Below are positions 1 through 8,473 of a stretch of 64,000 bases of DNA, in pieces (the first letter of the stretch is position 1; each line of letters begins with the position of its first letter). Source of the stretch: Deinococcus sp. JMULE3 (GTDB taxonomy: Bacteria > Deinococcota > Deinococci > Deinococcales > Deinococcaceae); contig NZ_SGWE01000004.1 of NCBI RefSeq assembly GCF_013337115.1, positions 2,239,501-2,303,500 of the forward strand. Direction: 5' to 3'. A model generated the notes under the pieces. That model made no database searches and was not told the DNA's origin. It worked only from the letters and a program-made list of their open reading frames with translations. Position numbers and translations under genes: made by a program.

Positions 1-1
1 G

Positions 2-76
2 GATCGCCACCCACCCGGCGGAGGGGGTGGCGCAAAGGTGCGCCGCTTCATGCAGTTCGTGAACCCGATCCAATAA
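2..76 (+). CDS. Possible 3' end of an upstream gene (partial)
   Basis: An open frame enters from the left edge and stops at a TAA at 74-76, giving about 24 residues that end VNPIQ. It is too short to identify. RNase PH commonly precedes rdgB in bacteria, but nothing in these residues proves that. The other two forward frames also stop nearby, so this assignment is weak. The TAA forms part of the rdgB -10 box. Confidence 0.25.
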   Translation, partial: DRHPPGGGGGAKVRRFMQFVNPIQ

Positions 77-79
77 ACT
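74..79 (+). promoter_or_regulatory. Leaderless -10 box of rdgB
   Basis: TAAACT fits TANNNT and ends 7 nt before the GTG at 87. Transcription would then begin at or next to the start codon, which favours GTG 87 over the in-frame ATG at 105. No convincing -35 is visible. Confidence 0.5.
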
Positions 80-86
80 GCGGGGC

Positions 87-704
87 GTGACGACTGAAGC
101 GGGCATGAACGTGGTGGTGGCGACCAGCAACGCCGGGAAGATCCGGGAGATCGAGGAAGCCCTGCAGGGCACCGGCTGGACCCTCAGCCCGCTGGGCAGC
201 GTTCCCCTGCCGGAGGAGACCGGCGCGACCTACGAGGAGAACGCCGCGCTGAAAGCCTGCGCCGCCGCGCTGATCACCGGGCGGCCCGCGCTGGCCGACG
301 ACAGCGGCATCGAGGTCGAGGCCCTGCAGGGCGAGCCCGGCGTGTACTCCGCCCGCTACGGCAACCGCGACAGCGACGTGGAACGCAACGTGTACCTGCT
401 GGAGAAACTGCGCGGTGAGAAGAACCGCCGCGCGAAGTTCGTGTCCGTCGTGATCCTGGCATACCCGGACGGGCACCTGGAGACGTACCGCGGTGAACTG
501 CACGGCACGCTGCTCGAAGGTCCGCGCGGCGCGAACGGCTTCGGGTACGACCCGCTGTTCGTCCCGGACGGCGACACCCGCACCCTGGCCGAACTGACCG
601 TCGCCGAGAAGCGCGCCATCAGCCACCGTGGGCGGGCGCTGGCGGCCCTGCGTGACGCGCACCGCAGCGGCCTGCCCGAGCGGGACATCACCCCGATCGT
701 CTGA
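87..704 (+). CDS. rdgB: XTP/dITP pyrophosphatase (RdgB/HAM1)
   Basis: House-cleaning nucleotide pyrophosphatase of 205 aa. It hydrolyses ITP, dITP and XTP to monophosphates and so keeps deaminated purines out of DNA and RNA. The family signature is clear: the N-terminal phosphate-binding TSNAGK (residues 13-18), the acidic metal site ALADDSG (around 68-74), the FGYDPLF substrate loop, and a C-terminal SHRGRAL. The length is normal. The GTG start at 87 is preferred because a TAAACT -10 box lies 7 nt upstream. An internal ATG at 105 (MNVVVATSN) is the alternative. Function is assigned from family conservation. Confidence 0.95.
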   Translation: MTTEAGMNVVVATSNAGKIREIEEALQGTGWTLSPLGSVPLPEETGATYEENAALKACAAALITGRPALADDSGIEVEALQGEPGVYSARYGNRDSDVERNVYLLEKLRGEKNRRAKFVSVVILAYPDGHLETYRGELHGTLLEGPRGANGFGYDPLFVPDGDTRTLAELTVAEKRAISHRGRALAALRDAHRSGLPERDITPIV

Positions 705-845
705 AGTCGGGCGCGTACGTGGGGCCACCTCTGATCCGGGGGTGGCCTCGCGCGTTCATGTTCCGCTGACGGGCCGTGCAGGCTTCCTTCACCCGGGGCG
801 CCGCGTTCCAGTTGCCGCCCTGGGCGGCTGGGTACGGTGGGCTCC

Positions 846-1388
846 ATGAGTGCATACCGGAACGTGCTGGCAGGCTTGATCGGCGGGGCCGTGGGAACGC
901 TGGCGATGGGGCAGTACTGGACGCGCGTGGCGCCACTCGTGGAAGGCCGGAGCGAGGACGGCGGGGATCAGCAGAAGGAACCGAAGAAGGACGAGCATTC
1001 CATCTCGGTGATCGGGCAGCAGCACCAGCCCGGCGAGAGCAGCACCGCCGCCATCGGCCGCGTCGCGTACGAGAAGACCGAGGGGCACGCGCCCGGCAAA
1101 CAGACCCGCGCGGCGCTCAGCGAGGCGGTCCACTGGGGCATGGGCATCGGCAGCGGCGCCCTGTACGGCGCGCTGGCCGGGCGGGGCAACCCCGTCAAGG
1201 GCGCGGCGTTCGGCGTGGGCCTCTGGGCACTGGTGGACGAGGGCCTCGTGCCGCTGCTGGGCCTGCAGGACGGCCCGGCTGGCACGCCCGTGAAGGGTCA
1301 CGCCAACCGCCTGGGCGCGCACCTCACGTACGGACTGGCGCTGGGTGTGACCGCGCTGCTCATTGACGCCCTGCTGCCCGAGGACTGA
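846..1388 (+). CDS. YagU/DUF1440-like membrane protein
   Basis: 180-residue protein with a glycine-rich N-terminal helix (LAGLIGGAVGTLAMG), a charged hydrophilic stretch at residues 30-90, then Gly/Ala-rich hydrophobic segments. The arrangement resembles DUF1440/YagU inner-membrane proteins, whose biochemical role is unknown. TACGGT at 833-838 lies 7 nt before ATG 846, so a leaderless transcript and the start at 846 (rather than GTG 837) are likely. The TGA stop at 1386-1388 is also the left target duplication of repeat A1. Confidence 0.75.
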   Translation: MSAYRNVLAGLIGGAVGTLAMGQYWTRVAPLVEGRSEDGGDQQKEPKKDEHSISVIGQQHQPGESSTAAIGRVAYEKTEGHAPGKQTRAALSEAVHWGMGIGSGALYGALAGRGNPVKGAAFGVGLWALVDEGLVPLLGLQDGPAGTPVKGHANRLGAHLTYGLALGVTALLIDALLPED

Positions 1389-1556
1389 TACGGGATTCAA
1401 GTGATTCCAGATCATCCGGAGTCGCCCGGTGGCCCCCTCACCCTTCCGTCGCTTCGCTCCTCCATCCCTCTCTGCTGCGCAGCTCTCCGAGTCCCACAGG
1501 GGGAGAGGGGACAACGGAAGGCAATCACGTTGGAAGCAAGTCAATTTAATCCCGTA
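1389..1556. repeat. MITE-like repeat A1 (168 bp)
   Basis: Terminal inverted repeat TACGGGATT... with ...AATCCCGTA. It is flanked by TGA on both sides (1386-1388 and 1557-1559), the left TGA being the stop codon of the preceding gene. It shares long stretches with 56535-56722, including CTGCGCAGCTCTCCGAGTCC and GGAGAGGGGACAACGGAAGG. No ORF typical of a transposase is present. Confidence 0.85.
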
Positions 1557-1576
1557 TGAAGCGGGAACAACGGAAG

Positions 1577-1609
1577 CGGGCCGCTTCCCAGGCAGGGGAG
1601 AGCGGCCCG
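1577..1609. terminator. Bidirectional hairpin between convergent genes
   Basis: CGGGCCGCT (1577-1585) pairs with AGCGGCCCG (1601-1609). It sits between the convergent DUF1440-like gene and sufE, downstream of repeat A1. No strong T-run is visible. Confidence 0.5.
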
Positions 1610-1624
1610 TTGCGCTGACGGTCC

Positions 1625-2071
1625 TTACGCTTTGGCGTGCTCGCGGACGTCGTTCTTCAGTCGCATCAGGATGGCGCCCATGCCGCGCAGGCGCATGGGG
1701 GTGATGAGTTCGGTCAGGCCCATGTCCATGTAGAACTGGTCGGGGATGCTCAGGATCTCCTCGGGCTGCGCGCCGTTCAGGGCCTCGTGGAGGATGCCGG
1801 CGTAGCCGCGCACGGTGGGGGCTTCCTCGGGGACCTTGAAGTACAGGTGCATGCCGCCCTGCTCGTCCTGCTCGGTGACGAGGAAGAAGGGGCTGGTGCA
1901 TTCGGGGACGGGCTGGAGGAATTCGGGGTGTTCGAGGTACTTCTCGGGCAGGCCGGGGAGTTTCTTGCTGTATTCCAGCAGGGCCTGGAGGCGCAGGGGT
2001 TTGGGGGCGCTGCGGAACATGCTGACGATGCTCTGGAGTTTTTCCGGCAGGGCGGGCGCGGCGTCGGTCAT
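1625..2071 (-). CDS. sufE: SufE family cysteine desulfurase sulfur acceptor
   Basis: 148-residue SufE protein. SufE accepts persulfide sulfur from SufS and passes it to the SufBCD scaffold during Fe-S cluster assembly. The single catalytic cysteine is in PECTSPF (Cys58). Flanking family residues include LLEYSKKLPG near 31-40 and the C-terminal RLRGMGAILMRLK. TACACT lies 6 nt upstream of ATG 2071, indicating a leaderless message. It stands alone here, about 29 kb from the sufCBD operon in the same window. No SufS desulfurase gene is visible in the window. Confidence 0.93.
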   Translation of the reverse strand: MTDAAPALPEKLQSIVSMFRSAPKPLRLQALLEYSKKLPGLPEKYLEHPEFLQPVPECTSPFFLVTEQDEQGGMHLYFKVPEEAPTVRGYAGILHEALNGAQPEEILSIPDQFYMDMGLTELITPMRLRGMGAILMRLKNDVREHAKA

Positions 2072-2131
2072 GCGCGGAGTGTACCGCCGCGCCTGGGGCG
2101 GGATTGGGTGGGCCTGTCCAGTTGACCTCTT

Positions 2132-2161
2132 TTGTCAATAAGTCGGGAGTCAGGGTACAAT
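2132..2161 (+). promoter_or_regulatory. Sigma-70 type promoter of the sulfurtransferase gene
   Basis: TTGTCA (2132-2137), an 18-bp spacer, then TACAAT (2156-2161). A leader of about 40 nt follows, with a good Shine-Dalgarno (AGGAGG) before ATG 2207. This contrasts with the leaderless genes around it. Confidence 0.7.
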
Positions 2162-2206
2162 CCTGGGGCAATCGGCAGTTCCACCACTCACAGGAGGCAC
2201 CACACC

Positions 2207-3070
2207 ATGGACTACGCGAAAGACGTACTTGTCAGCACCGACTGGGTCGAACAGAACCTCAACAAAGACGGCATCCGCCTGATCGAGGTGGACGAGGACA
2301 TCCTCCTCTACGACACCGGGCACGCCCCCGGCGCCGTGAAACTCGACTGGCAGGTCGACCTGTGGCACCCCGTCGAACGCGACTTCATCACCCCCGACAA
2401 GGTCAGCGAACTGCTGGGCCGCCTGGGGATCAAGGAAGGCGACACCATCGTCCTGTACGGCGACAAGAGCAACTGGTGGGCCAGCTACGCCTACTGGTTC
2501 CTGTCCTACAGCGGCGTCAAGAACACCCTGAAGCTCATGAACGGCGGCCGCCAGAAGTGGGTCGCGGAGGGCCGCCCCACCACCACCGACGCCCCCAGCG
2601 TCGAGGCGACCAGCTACCCCGCCCTGACCCGCGACGACAGCCTCCGCGCCTACCGCGACGAGGTCAAGGCCCACCTGGACGGCGTCCGGAACGGCACCGG
2701 CGCGCTGGTGGACGTCCGCAGCCCCGACGAATTCAGCGGCAAGGTCACGCACATGCCCAACTACCCGCAGGAAGGCGTGCTGCGCGGCGGTCACATCCCC
2801 GGCGCGCGCAGCATCCCCTGGGCGAAGGCCACCAACGAGGACGGCACCTTCAAGAGCGCCGACGAACTCAAAGCCCTGTACGAGGGTGAAGGCGTCACCG
2901 CCGACAAGGACGTCATCGCGTACTGCCGCATCGCCGAACGCAGCAGCCACACGTGGTTCGTGCTGCGCGAACTGCTCGGCTACCCCAAGGTCCGCAACTA
3001 CGACGGCAGCTGGACCGAGTGGGGCAACGCCGTGGGCATGCCCATCGAGAAGAGCTACAGCGAAGCCTGA
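2207..3070 (+). CDS. Thiosulfate sulfurtransferase (tandem rhodanese)
   Basis: 287 residues with two rhodanese domains: an inactive N-terminal one (about 8-125) and a catalytic C-terminal one (about 165-283). The active-site loop is [12 protein letters not shown] with Cys240, the CRxxERS variant seen in actinobacterial CysA/SseA-like enzymes. It would transfer sulfane sulfur from thiosulfate or a persulfide donor to cyanide or thiols. Its physiological acceptor cannot be read from sequence. ATG 2207 follows AGGAGG at good spacing. The TGA stop at 3068-3070 is duplicated by repeat C1, and the terminator lies beyond the repeat. Confidence 0.93.
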   Translation: MDYAKDVLVSTDWVEQNLNKDGIRLIEVDEDILLYDTGHAPGAVKLDWQVDLWHPVERDFITPDKVSELLGRLGIKEGDTIVLYGDKSNWWASYAYWFLSYSGVKNTLKLMNGGRQKWVAEGRPTTTDAPSVEATSYPALTRDDSLRAYRDEVKAHLDGVRNGTGALVDVRSPDEFSGKVTHMPNYPQEGVLRGGHIPGARSIPWAKATNEDGTFKSADELKALYEGEGVTADKDVIAYCRIAERSSHTWFVLRELLGYPKVRNYDGSWTEWGNAVGMPIEKSYSEA

Positions 3071-3204
3071 CCGAGGCGTTCAGGTGCGTCGAGTGAACTG
3101 CTCGGCGCACCTGAACCGAGCAGAGCGAGAAGCCGTAAACACAACGGTTAGAGGTGGAGTTGAGGGGCGTGCCCTTGGCCCCTCAACGGAACTGAACACC
3201 GTTG
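3071..3204. repeat. MITE-like repeat C1 (134 bp)
   Basis: Family C copy flanked by TGA at 3068-3070 (the stop codon) and TGA at 3205-3207. The right end GAACACCGTTG is the inverse of a CAACGGTGTTC-type end. The left end, CCGAGGCGTTCAGG, is degenerate. Internally it has a CAGGTGCG/CGCACCTG hairpin and the family motif GAGCAGAGCGAGAAGCCGT. Confidence 0.8.
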
Positions 3205-3222
3205 TGAGCACACCGGAGATTC

Positions 3223-3266
3223 GAAGCGTGCCGCCCGTGGGGACCTTCCCCTGGGCGGCACGCTTC
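3223..3266 (+). terminator. Rho-independent-like hairpin after the sulfurtransferase gene
   Basis: GAAGCGTGCCGCCC (3223-3236) pairs perfectly with GGGCGGCACGCTTC (3253-3266). It lies 150 bp past the stop codon because repeat C1 intervenes. Confidence 0.65.
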
Positions 3267-3359
3267 CTGCGCTTCACGTTCCGGTCCGGCGCATCTGCGG
3301 CATCCCGGCTGGCGTGGGGGTGCTAGCGTGCCGTATTCCAGTTGTACCCCGGAGGTCCC

Positions 3360-3413
3360 ATGAGCCGAATCCTAACTGCTGCGCCGATCGTTCCCACCGG
3401 GGCCCACGCCTGA
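3360..3413 (+). CDS. Possible 17-codon leader peptide
   Basis: ATG 3360 is preceded by a strong GGAGGT Shine-Dalgarno at 3351-3356. It encodes MSRILTAAPIVPTGAHA followed by TGA, 42 nt upstream of the GNAT gene. The SD quality and position suggest a translated leader that might control the downstream gene, but no alternative attenuator stems were worked out. It could equally be the remnant of an earlier gene start. Confidence 0.3.
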   Translation: MSRILTAAPIVPTGAHA

Positions 3414-3455
3414 CCACTTCCGGCGGACGCCCCGGCCCAAGCCGAGGTTCCCCAC

Positions 3456-4262
3456 GTGAACACCTACACCCTTGAAGCGGCCACGCACGACACGCTGGCC
3501 GATGTCGTCGCCCTGATTCCCGATTCCGCCGAGGCGGAGCGGCGCCTGACCTTCACCCTCTCGCGGGTCGAGGCCGGAGCGCTGCGCCCCGAGCAGTTCC
3601 TCATTCTGCGTTCGCCCCGCGGGGTGGAGGGCGTCTGCCTGCGTCCCGCCAGCCCACAGATTCCGCTGCTCCCGCGGCTGCGCGAGGACGTCCCCGCCGA
3701 GGCGCTGACCGCCTTCCTGCGTGAACTGCGCGCGGCGGGCCCGCGCCTGATCCTCGTGTCCACCCAGGCGCCGCTGCGCCGCGAGGAGGCCGAGACCGCC
3801 GGGTGGGCCTTTCAGGAGGCGAACGTCGTGTATGAGAGGGCCGACCTCCGCGCCCGGTCGTACCCGGCCGACCCGCACGTTCAGCCCGTGACCGTGCATG
3901 ATCCCGGCGTGGCAGAGGCCATGACGGCGCTGGGCCGCGAGGCCTGGACGCCGGGCGAGGACTGGACGCTGTACGCCCTGACCCACGCGGGCGAGGTGGT
4001 GGCCCTGGCGGCCCTGGGGGCCAGCGGTCGGCCCGACACGGCCGGGATCGACCTGATCGGTGTCCTGCCCCAGCGGCGCGGCCAGGGCTTCGGGGCTCGG
4101 CTGCACGCGCACCTGCTGCATCTGGCCGCGCAGACCTTCGGGACGCACGTGGGCGGCACGGAGGCAGACAATCACCCCATGCGCCGCCTGTTCGAGCGGC
4201 ACGGGGCGCGGCTGGTGTCCACGCAGCTGGACTTCCGCGCCCCTGCCGTCCCTGCGCCTTGA
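3456..4262 (+). CDS. GNAT family N-acetyltransferase
   Basis: 268 residues. The C-terminal half is a GNAT fold with acetyl-CoA motif [21 protein letters not shown] (around residues 200-219), followed by the motif B-like stretch [16 protein letters not shown]. The N-terminal half (1-125) is less conserved and may be a degenerate second GNAT domain. The substrate is unknown. The GTG start at 3456 has no obvious SD. The stop codon overlaps the -35 of the rpmI promoter. Confidence 0.85.
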   Translation: MNTYTLEAATHDTLADVVALIPDSAEAERRLTFTLSRVEAGALRPEQFLILRSPRGVEGVCLRPASPQIPLLPRLREDVPAEALTAFLRELRAAGPRLILVSTQAPLRREEAETAGWAFQEANVVYERADLRARSYPADPHVQPVTVHDPGVAEAMTALGREAWTPGEDWTLYALTHAGEVVALAALGASGRPDTAGIDLIGVLPQRRGQGFGARLHAHLLHLAAQTFGTHVGGTEADNHPMRRLFERHGARLVSTQLDFRAPAVPAP

Positions 4263-4288
4263 CCACCCCATACGGACTCGCGTAGAAT
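4259..4288 (+). promoter_or_regulatory. Promoter of rpmI-rplT
   Basis: TTGACC (4259-4264), an 18-bp spacer, then TAGAAT (4283-4288). The -35 overlaps the TGA stop of the upstream GNAT gene, so the ribosomal pair has its own promoter. Confidence 0.75.
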
Positions 4289-4294
4289 TCTCTC

Positions 4295-4416
4295 TTGGTC
4301 AAGCGGGGCAGGGCGACCAACAGCCATCAGCGGCGCGTACGCGCCCGCCCAGGCGGCCCGAACCCCAGACGGAAGCCGTCCCAGACGAGCGACCGGACTA
4401 CGAAGGAGGCACTCAC
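4295..4416 (+). promoter_or_regulatory. Long 5' leader of rpmI-rplT, candidate L20 autoregulatory site
   Basis: About 120 nt of transcribed, GC-rich sequence separates the promoter from rpmI, ending in an AAGGAGG SD. In other bacteria L20 represses its own operon by binding the mRNA leader. The length and position fit such a site, but no L20-specific structure was demonstrated here. Confidence 0.3.
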
Positions 4417-4617
<201 letters not shown>

Positions 4618-4622
4618 AGTAG

Positions 4623-4976
<354 letters not shown>

Positions 4977-4988
4977 AACGGCTGACAA

Positions 4989-5028
4989 GAACGCCGCCGC
5001 CCTTCCGGAAACGGGGGCGGCGGCGTTC
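4989..5028 (+). terminator. Terminator of rpmI-rplT
   Basis: GAACGCCGCCGCCC (4989-5002) pairs with GGGCGGCGGCGTTC (5015-5028), a 14-bp perfect stem. The minus-strand XRE gene ends 8 bp further on, so the hairpin may serve both directions. Confidence 0.8.
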
Positions 5029-5035
5029 GTCTGCT

Positions 5036-5239
5036 TCAGGGTTGTCCCTGTTCATCCTGAAAGATGTCCTCGATGGGGACGCCGAACAGCCGGGCGAGTT
5101 TGAAGGCCAGGGGCAGGCTGGGGTCGTACTTACCGGTTTCCAGGGCGTTGATGGTCTGGCGGGACACGTCCAGCGCCTCGGCCAGGGCGCCCTGGGTCAT
5201 GTTGCGTTCGGCCCGCAGGACTTTCAGCCGGTTGTTCAT
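5036..5239 (-). CDS. XRE family transcriptional regulator, 67 aa
   Basis: Compact helix-turn-helix protein. MTQGALAEALDVSRQTINAL (residues 14-33) is the HTH, followed by the ETGKYDPSLPLAFKLA and FGVPIEDIF helices typical of small YozG/XRE regulators. Its start overlaps the upstream membrane-protein gene by 4 nt (ATGA). Two near-identical palindromes bracket the operon promoter about 660 bp upstream, so autoregulation is likely. Such regulators often sit with small membrane proteins. The signal sensed is unknown. Confidence 0.9.
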   Translation of the reverse strand: MNNRLKVLRAERNMTQGALAEALDVSRQTINALETGKYDPSLPLAFKLARLFGVPIEDIFQDEQGQP

Positions 5240-5637
5240 TCCGGTTCCTGCGTGTCTCGGCGTGTCAGGAGGGCGTGCGTGCCAGCCAGGGTCAGCCAGC
5301 CCAGGTATGAGAGGCTGAGGAGAGCGATGGCTGGGACGGTTTCGTGGGGGCTGGAGGCGCTGATCAGGGCGGTCAGGGTCAGGGCGGTCAGCGTGACACC
5401 CAGGGCCACGGCGGCAGCGATCAGCAGGACATGTCGGCCGTACTCGTCGCTGTCGCGGTAGTGGAAGGTGAGGCGTGCGGCGTCCAGGAGTGGAATAGCG
5501 GCCAGCAGGGCGGTGGCGGTCAGATTGACCTGTCCGCGTGGGCCCAGCATGAGGGCTGCCAGGATGCCCAGGGCGCACGCGCCGGTCAGGGTGGCCAGCA
5601 GGGTCTGGTGCCGAGCGTGGCGGCGGGCGCGGGTCAC
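5236..5637 (-). CDS. Small integral membrane protein, 133 aa
   Basis: Four hydrophobic segments: around residues 14-32 (TLTGACALGILAALMLG), 38-52, 68-94 (LLIAAAVALGVTLTALTL) and 102-124. Short basic or acidic loops include HYRDSDEYGRH. No family was recognised with confidence; the layout resembles DUF2178-like proteins found beside XRE regulators. The gene overlaps both neighbours by 4 nt, so all three are one translationally coupled operon. Confidence 0.8.
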   Translation of the reverse strand: MTRARRHARHQTLLATLTGACALGILAALMLGPRGQVNLTATALLAAIPLLDAARLTFHYRDSDEYGRHVLLIAAAVALGVTLTALTLTALISASSPHETVPAIALLSLSYLGWLTLAGTHALLTRRDTQEPE

Positions 5638-5834
5638 TGGCGCAGGTCTCGGGCGACGTTGCGGGCGGCGATGACGAGCAGAACGGTGGCGGTGGTGACG
5701 GTCAGCCAGTAGGCGAGGTGAGTGACGGTTCCGGCATTAGGGTGACTGCTGGCCTGGCCCATCAGGAACAGGGGCGCGCATGAGACGGCGACGAGGGTCA
5801 GGAGCTGGCGGGTTGCAGGGGTCAGGTTCTTCAT
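5634..5834 (-). CDS. Small membrane protein, 66 aa
   Basis: First gene of the operon. It has two hydrophobic helices (LLTLVAVSCAPLFLMG and LAYWLTVTTATVLLVIAA) with a short loop and a basic C-terminus (RNVARDLRQ). ATG 5834 follows AAGGAGAG. Longer upstream frames run into the promoter and operator region, so this start is secure. Function is unknown. Confidence 0.75.
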   Translation of the reverse strand: MKNLTPATRQLLTLVAVSCAPLFLMGQASSHPNAGTVTHLAYWLTVTTATVLLVIAARNVARDLRQ

Positions 5835-5855
5835 GTCATCTCTCCTTGTCTTTGG

Positions 5856-5914
5856 GTCAAGCTTGCTTGACATAAGAGTAAAGGATGCCTGACCCGATGT
5901 CAAGCAGGCTTGTC
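5856..5914 (-). promoter_or_regulatory. Operon promoter flanked by two matching palindromes
   Basis: On the minus strand, TTGACA (5898-5903), a 17-bp spacer, then TACTCT (5875-5880). Palindrome GTCAAGCTTGCTTGAC (5856-5871) covers the start region. A near copy, GTCAAGCAGGCTTGTC (5899-5914), overlaps the -35. Their centres are 43 bp apart, close to four helical turns. This is a strong candidate operator pair for the XRE regulator. Confidence 0.8.
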
Positions 5915-5919
5915 TTATC

Positions 5920-6020
5920 GCTGTTCTGTTGGTTTCGGTGACAACCCGGAAGGACACCCGACTGCCAACGCTACGACCGAAATTCGCTCTCGCATCTGCT
6001 GGCACGGCAGGCCAAGACCG
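5920..6020. repeat. Degenerate copy of repeat family B
   Basis: Resembles the left half of family B (GACAACCCGGAAGGACACC followed by a degraded inner part). Both ends are worn and no target duplication is visible. It is the first of three repeats in a gene-free stretch from 5915 to 6297. Confidence 0.5.
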
Positions 6021-6032
6021 TTCACGAAGTCA

Positions 6033-6156
6033 TACGGACTCCCTTTGTTTCGCCGACAATTCGGAACTTCACCGGATTGCCAGCTTCACGTCCGGAACCC
6101 GTTTGGCATCCGCTCGGACCCAGCGGGCTTGACGGCCCATTCAATCGGAGTCCGTG
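6033..6156. repeat. MITE-like repeat B6 (about 124 bp)
   Basis: Starts TACGGACTCC after TCA (6030-6032) and ends GGAGTCCGTG at 6156. It carries the family body with the CACGTCCGGAACCC motif. Its right edge abuts repeat C2, which appears to have inserted in the adjacent TAA. Confidence 0.7.
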
Positions 6157-6159
6157 TAA

Positions 6160-6294
6160 CAGCGGTTTCCAGTTCCATTGCAGGGCCAACGGCACGCCCC
6201 TGGGCTCCACTTCCAACCGCTGTCGTTCACGGCTGCTCGCTCCGCTCGTTTCAGAGGCGTTGAGGAAATCCCTCAACGCCTCTGAAAACCGCTG
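6160..6294. repeat. MITE-like repeat C2 (135 bp)
   Basis: Terminal inverted repeat CAGCGGTTT.../...AAACCGCTG, flanked by TAA at 6157-6159 and 6295-6297. It has an internal AGAGGCGTTGAGG/CCTCAACGCCTCT hairpin near the right end. Very similar to C4 at 62653. Confidence 0.85.
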
Positions 6295-6376
6295 TAAGGA
6301 GTCTCCGGCACTGCCATAACGGCGGCGGGCCGGGGGTAAATTCCCCGCGGCCCGCCGCGACGTCCCTGCCTGCGTT

Positions 6377-7078
<702 letters not shown>

Positions 7079-7110
7079 GGGCAGTCCGCTGGCGGGCGGT
7101 GCCTGCTTTC

Positions 7111-7139
7111 ATCTTAAGTTTAGTGTACAGGGTACACAA
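7111..7139 (-). promoter_or_regulatory. Promoter with a perfect palindrome upstream of the GntR gene
   Basis: Minus strand: TTGTGT (7134-7139), a 17-bp spacer, TAAGAT (7111-7116). The palindrome GTGTACAGGGTACAC (7123-7137) overlaps the -35 and spacer. A GntR regulator next to such a site suggests autoregulation. Confidence 0.6.
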
Positions 7140-7199
7140 GCTTGTCTAGCTGTCACGCCCCCCGAGACAACGAGCGTTAGGCAAACCAGACGCCCCCGC

Positions 7200-7219
7200 G
7201 ACCTGTCAAACGACAGGTC
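7200..7219. terminator. Hairpin just after moaA
   Basis: GACCTGTC (7200-7207) and GACAGGTC (7212-7219) form an 8-bp stem with a 4-nt loop, directly next to the moaA stop codon. No T-run follows on the minus strand, so the terminator role is uncertain. Confidence 0.45.
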
Positions 7220-7220
7220 A

Positions 7221-8225
7221 TCAGCCCCCGATATGCGACATCTCCACCTTCGGGCGCAGGGCCGCCGTCGCCTCGCCCCGCTCCTCACTGTACCGGTCCC
7301 CCCGGCCCGCCCACACGCCCGCGATCAGCTCCCGCAGCGCCCCGTCCGACGCGCCCCCCCGCAGCGCCGCACGCAGATCCGTGCCGCCCGACGCGAACAG
7401 ACAGGTGTACAGCACCCCCACCGCCGAGATCCGCGCCCGCGAGCAGTCCCCGCAGAACGGCGCCGTCACCGAACTGATCAGCCCCACCTCACGCCCCACC
7501 GGGTCCGCGTACCGCGACGCCACCTCACCCCGGTAGTCCGCGCGCACCGGCCGGAAGTGACCGGCCCCGTCCTCGCCCCCCAGCCGGGCCAGCACCTCCC
7601 GGCTGGGCACCACACTGTCCAGATTCCAGCCGTTGTGATTCCCCACGTCCATGAACTCGATGAACCGCACCGGGGCCAGCTCACGCAGCGCCAGCCACAG
7701 CTCGCGCAGGCCCGCGTCGTTCACGCCACGCTGCACCACCGTGTTCACCTTCACGCCCAGCCCGGCACTCAGCGCCGCCTCGATCCCGTCCATGACCTTC
7801 TGCGGATGAGTCCCCAGGCCGTTCATGCGCCCGAAGACCTCCGGGTCCAGGCTGTCGATGCTGACCGTCACCCGCTTCAATCCCGCCGCCCGCAGGTCCG
7901 CCGCCACGCGCGGCAGCAGCAGCCCGTTCGTGGTCATCGCCACGTCCTCCACGTCCGGAATGGCCGCCAGCGCCGCGATCAGGGTGGGCAGGTCCCGCCG
8001 CAGGGTCGGCTCGCCGCCCGTGATCCGCAGCTTCCGCACCCCCAGCGACACGAACGCGCGGGCCAGCCGCTCGATCTCCTCGAAACTCAGCAGTTCCGCG
8101 CGCGGCAGGAAGGCGTACTCCGGGCCGAACACCTCGGCGGGCATGCAGTACGTGCAGCGCAGGTTGCAGCGGTCCGTGACGCTGATGCGCAGGTCGCGCA
8201 GGGGCCTTCCCAGCAGGTCGAGCAT
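7221..8225 (-). CDS. moaA: GTP 3',8-cyclase MoaA
   Basis: 334-residue radical SAM enzyme that makes (8S)-3',8-cyclo-7,8-dihydro-GTP, the first step of molybdenum cofactor synthesis. The SAM cluster is C20NLRC24TYC27. The second 4Fe-4S cluster ligands are in CGDCSRARISAVGVLYTC near residues 262-279. The protein ends in the essential GG needed by MoaA. TATCCT sits 8 nt before ATG 8225, so the message is probably leaderless. No other moa genes are in the window. Confidence 0.97.
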   Translation of the reverse strand: MLDLLGRPLRDLRISVTDRCNLRCTYCMPAEVFGPEYAFLPRAELLSFEEIERLARAFVSLGVRKLRITGGEPTLRRDLPTLIAALAAIPDVEDVAMTTNGLLLPRVAADLRAAGLKRVTVSIDSLDPEVFGRMNGLGTHPQKVMDGIEAALSAGLGVKVNTVVQRGVNDAGLRELWLALRELAPVRFIEFMDVGNHNGWNLDSVVPSREVLARLGGEDGAGHFRPVRADYRGEVASRYADPVGREVGLISSVTAPFCGDCSRARISAVGVLYTCLFASGGTDLRAALRGGASDGALRELIAGVWAGRGDRYSEERGEATAALRPKVEMSHIGG

Positions 8226-8332
8226 TACCCCGCAGGATAGCGGGCGCCGGGTGGGAACTTGGCGGGTCGACTCGCAATCCGCGTGCCGGTTGGAAAAAGG
8301 TTGTTCCGCACCCGGTCACGGCCCCTGCCTGA

Positions 8333-8464
8333 TACGGATTCCGTCTGTTTCGTTGACAACCCGGGACACCACCGGGTTGCCAACTCCACGCCCGGAACCC
8401 GTTTCGCTCCTGCTCGCTCCGCTCGGGTTGAAAGTTTTTGCAAACCTTTCAACCGGAGTCCATA
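8333..8464. repeat. MITE-like repeat B1 (132 bp)
   Basis: TACGGATTCCG... to ...GGAGTCCATA, flanked by TGA at 8330-8332 and 8465-8467. The body holds CCACGCCCGGAACCCGTTTC and a right-end hairpin GGTTGAAAG/CTTTCAACC. It occupies part of the 349-bp gap between moaA and the acetate permease operon. Confidence 0.85.
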
Positions 8465-8473
8465 TGAATCCGC

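Noticed and set aside
789..2171. Long minus-strand open frame of 460 codons opposite the DUF1440-like gene and sufE
   Set aside because: It spans two well-supported genes, repeat A1 and a terminator, and has Arg/Pro/His-rich composition typical of antisense frames in GC-rich DNA.
8333..8464. Repeat B as a genuine short gene because one frame is open (IRIPSVSL...)
   Set aside because: The same sequence recurs at intergenic sites without SD or promoter and with inverted ends; better explained as a mobile repeat. Only B5 gives a plausible translated ORF.
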